From positions 1-33,401 of the forward strand of contig CALWGC010000025.1 of assembly GCA_944378105.1 (NCBI GenBank): DNA of 33,401 nucleotides, in the 5' to 3' direction. Shown piece by piece: positions 31,677-33,401 of the stretch. The first letter of the stretch is position 1; each line of letters starts with the position of its first letter. The translations under genes and the position numbers were made by a program. This DNA comes from an uncultured Clostridia bacterium. Lineage in GTDB: Bacteria > Bacillota > Clostridia > Lachnospirales > Anaerotignaceae. The notes under the pieces were generated by a model that searched no databases, was not told where the DNA came from, and saw only the letters and a program-made list of their open reading frames with translations.

Positions 31677-33155
31677 TTATAACAAAATGCAAATCAGTCC
31701 GCCGTTTCCTTCGTTGATGATTTTTTCCAGTGTTTCTTGCAATTTCATCTGGGCATCCTGGGGCATCCGATACAGTTTTCCGTTTAACCCCTCCGTCACC
31801 AGCGACTCCAACGAGCGGCCAAACAGATTCAGCTGCCAAATCTTTTCCGGATTGGTGCCATAATCGGCCATCACATCGGCCAAGTACGCCTTCGTCTGCT
31901 CCTCGCTGCCAATCATGGGGCTCACTTCCGTTTCAATGTCCGCCTGAATCAAATGCATGCTCTTTCCTTTGGCCTTCAACCGAATGCCATAACGGCTACC
32001 CTGGTGGTACAGTTCCGGCTCTTCCAACGTGATGTCTTCAAAGTGGGGCATCACAATGCCATAACCGGTCTGCTCCGCTTCTTTGATGGCCGATTCCATC
32101 TTTTCATACCGGGCCTTCATCCGGTTCATCTCCTGCATCATGCCAATGAGCTGGCAATCGTCTTTCACCGGTACCCCCATGGTTTCGCTCAACACATCAT
32201 AGAATAACCCGTCGGCCAGGGCGCCTTCTGCTTCCACCACGCCACGCCCCAGGTCAATCTGGTCCAAATACAGTTTTCTCAGCCAGCTTTCCCCGTCCAA
32301 CTGTTCCAATACTTCTTTGACCTGGCCAATTTTATCCACCTGCTCCATGATGCCCTTGGCCGCTTCCACCATCTGCTGTTTCAGCGGATGGTCCAAAGCA
32401 AGGGTATCCACCCACCGCGGCAACGTAATATGTACCTCTGCCACCGGAAATTCCAGCAATACCTGTTCCAGCACCTCATAAATATCCTCTTCTTTCAACT
32501 GCGCACAGTTGACCGGCAGCACTTTGACGCCATAATTTTCGCTACATGTCTCGGCCAGTTCCACCGTCTTTTGGTCGTAAGGGTGGGTGGAATTGAGCAG
32601 CACCACAAAGGGTTTGCCCAGTTCTTTTAATTCCGAAATCACCCGCTCTTCCGCCTGCACATAGTTCTCCCTTGGAATGTCCGTAATACTGCCGTCGGTG
32701 GTCACCACAATGCCAATGGTGGAATGGTCGTTGATCACTTTTTTGGTGCCCATTTCCGCCGCCATCTCAAAAGGCATCGGGTCGCTGCTCCATGGCGTAT
32801 GTACCATTCTTGGCATTTCTCCGTCCATGTGCCCTTCGGCCCCCGGCACCAGATACCCCACACAATCAATCATCCGCACCCGAAACTGAATGTTGTCGCC
32901 CACCGTCAGCTCCACTGGCTCATTGGGGATGAATTTTGGCTCTGTGGTCATAATGGTGCGCCCCGAGGCACTTTGGGGCAGTTCGTCCTGGGTACGCGCC
33001 TTTTGCCGCTCATCTTCCATCCGGTTTAACACCACCTCATCCATAAACCGCTTGATGAATGTGGATTTTCCTGTCCGCACCCCGCCAATGACACCAATAT
33101 AAATGTCGCCGCCAGTACGGTTTGCCATATCTTGATATAAGTCGTAACGCTGCAT
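31677..33155 (-). CDS. spoIVA: Stage IV sporulation protein A (spore coat morphogenetic ATPase)
   Basis: A 492-residue protein, the same length as in Bacillus subtilis. SpoIVA polymerises on the forespore outer membrane by ATP hydrolysis to form the base layer of the coat. It has an N-terminal TRAFAC-type ATPase domain with Walker A GVIGGVRTGKST (residues 21-32), a switch-like threonine region ASGRTIMTTEPKF, DCVGYLVPGAEGHMDG and the NSTHP stretch, followed by a middle domain and a C-terminal localisation region ending GNGGLICILL. The ATG at 33155 follows GAAAGGCGGG; a longer frame from 33191 has no ribosome site. A mother-cell sigma-E promoter is expected, but no convincing match is seen in the 125 nt to the mobile-element-like end. 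It marks the host as an endospore former. Confidence 0.97.
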   Translation of the reverse strand: MQRYDLYQDMANRTGGDIYIGVIGGVRTGKSTFIKRFMDEVVLNRMEDERQKARTQDELPQSASGRTIMTTEPKFIPNEPVELTVGDNIQFRVRMIDCVGYLVPGAEGHMDGEMPRMVHTPWSSDPMPFEMAAEMGTKKVINDHSTIGIVVTTDGSITDIPRENYVQAEERVISELKELGKPFVVLLNSTHPYDQKTVELAETCSENYGVKVLPVNCAQLKEEDIYEVLEQVLLEFPVAEVHITLPRWVDTLALDHPLKQQMVEAAKGIMEQVDKIGQVKEVLEQLDGESWLRKLYLDQIDLGRGVVEAEGALADGLFYDVLSETMGVPVKDDCQLIGMMQEMNRMKARYEKMESAIKEAEQTGYGIVMPHFEDITLEEPELYHQGSRYGIRLKAKGKSMHLIQADIETEVSPMIGSEEQTKAYLADVMADYGTNPEKIWQLNLFGRSLESLVTEGLNGKLYRMPQDAQMKLQETLEKIINEGNGGLICILL

Positions 33156-33280
33156 GTTTTTCCCGCCTTTCTCAAATTTGTACCCATACAATCCTATGGC
33201 AAATTCCCGTTCCTAGAGCGAAAAAAAAGCGCCATTCTTCCCCAAAAATAGACATCCCCTTGAACGCACTTTCCCAAAAA

Positions 33281-33379
33281 TCAAAACCACTAGTAAACTA
33301 GTGGTTTGAACAACCCCTAGAAGGGGTATTGCGTGCGTATTCCCTAAAAGGGAATATCGAAGATTTGGCAACGCATTAC
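33281..33379 (-). mobile_element. Probable right-end/omega-RNA-like tail of an IS200/IS605 (TnpB) element
   Basis: Read on minus from 33379: GTAATGCGTTGCCAAATCT, then three hairpins: TATTCCC/GGGAATA (33356-33338), ACCCCT/AGGGGT (33327-33313) and AACCACTAGT/ACTAGTGGTT (33306-33285), then TTTGA. Order and span (about 99 nt) match the left-edge element (about 95 nt), and the terminal hairpin shares the CTAGT core. A tnpB gene would lie right of the window, transcribed towards spoIVA. The rest to 33401 shows no gene. The family assignment is inference. Confidence 0.4.
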
Positions 33380-33401
33380 AATCACAGGCAGCCACTTAAA
33401 G

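Noticed and set aside
33213..33395. A 60-codon minus-strand frame before spoIVA
   Set aside because: It runs through the hairpin cluster of the right-edge element, has no ribosome site or recognisable domain, and the hairpins explain the sequence better.

Overview
The window looks like a chromosomal segment from an endospore-forming, mid-GC member of the Clostridia (Bacillota). The evidence is a full-length spoIVA, a T-box-regulated pheST operon, GatCAB with an archaeal-type aspartyl-tRNA synthetase, a Firmicutes-style 6S RNA and strong AGGAGG ribosome binding sites. A Lachnospirales/Anaerotignum-like anaerobe is my guess for the lineage, but the window alone cannot prove it. Most genes lie on the minus strand. 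Only fba, a MATE exporter, a small flavoprotein and a small alarmone synthetase are on the plus strand.

Layout. Both edges (about 15-109 on plus, 33281-33379 on minus) carry similar three-hairpin sequences that face each other and resemble right ends of IS200/IS605-TnpB elements. Between 219 and 10242 (minus) are a LUD-domain protein, lysA, a Nudix ADP-ribose pyrophosphatase, a class I aminotransferase, an M19 dipeptidase, a DedA protein, a YifB/ComM ATPase, a SpoIID-like lipoprotein, a 6S RNA and lspA. Then come fba (+), a two-gene HTH/membrane-protein operon (-), a MATE exporter behind a MerR-type promoter (+), and a flavodoxin-like protein (+). A highly structured intergenic element follows at 14184-14455. 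Next is aspS-gatC-gatA-gatB (-), which makes Asp-tRNA and amidated tRNA. A relQ-type alarmone synthetase (+) converges on azlCD (-). A sodium:amino-acid symporter, an M20 peptidase and a frameshifted BCCT transporter follow (-). The right part holds pheST with its T-box, a DEAD-box RNA helicase and spoIVA (-).

Functional theme. The content is mostly housekeeping: aminoacyl-tRNA supply, amino-acid and peptide uptake and turnover, lysine/diaminopimelate synthesis, stringent response and sporulation. I see no defence island, CRISPR array or prophage. The most unusual signals are regulatory or structural: a matched pair of promoter-plus-terminator leaders ahead of two amino-acid transport loci (azlCD and the AGCS symporter), the folded element after gatB, a MerR-type 19-bp-spacer promoter, a SpoIID-like protein lacking the catalytic glutamate, and a BCCT gene split by a frameshift. 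Start codons were chosen by ribosome-binding-site spacing. Promoter calls rest on -35/-10 matches by eye.
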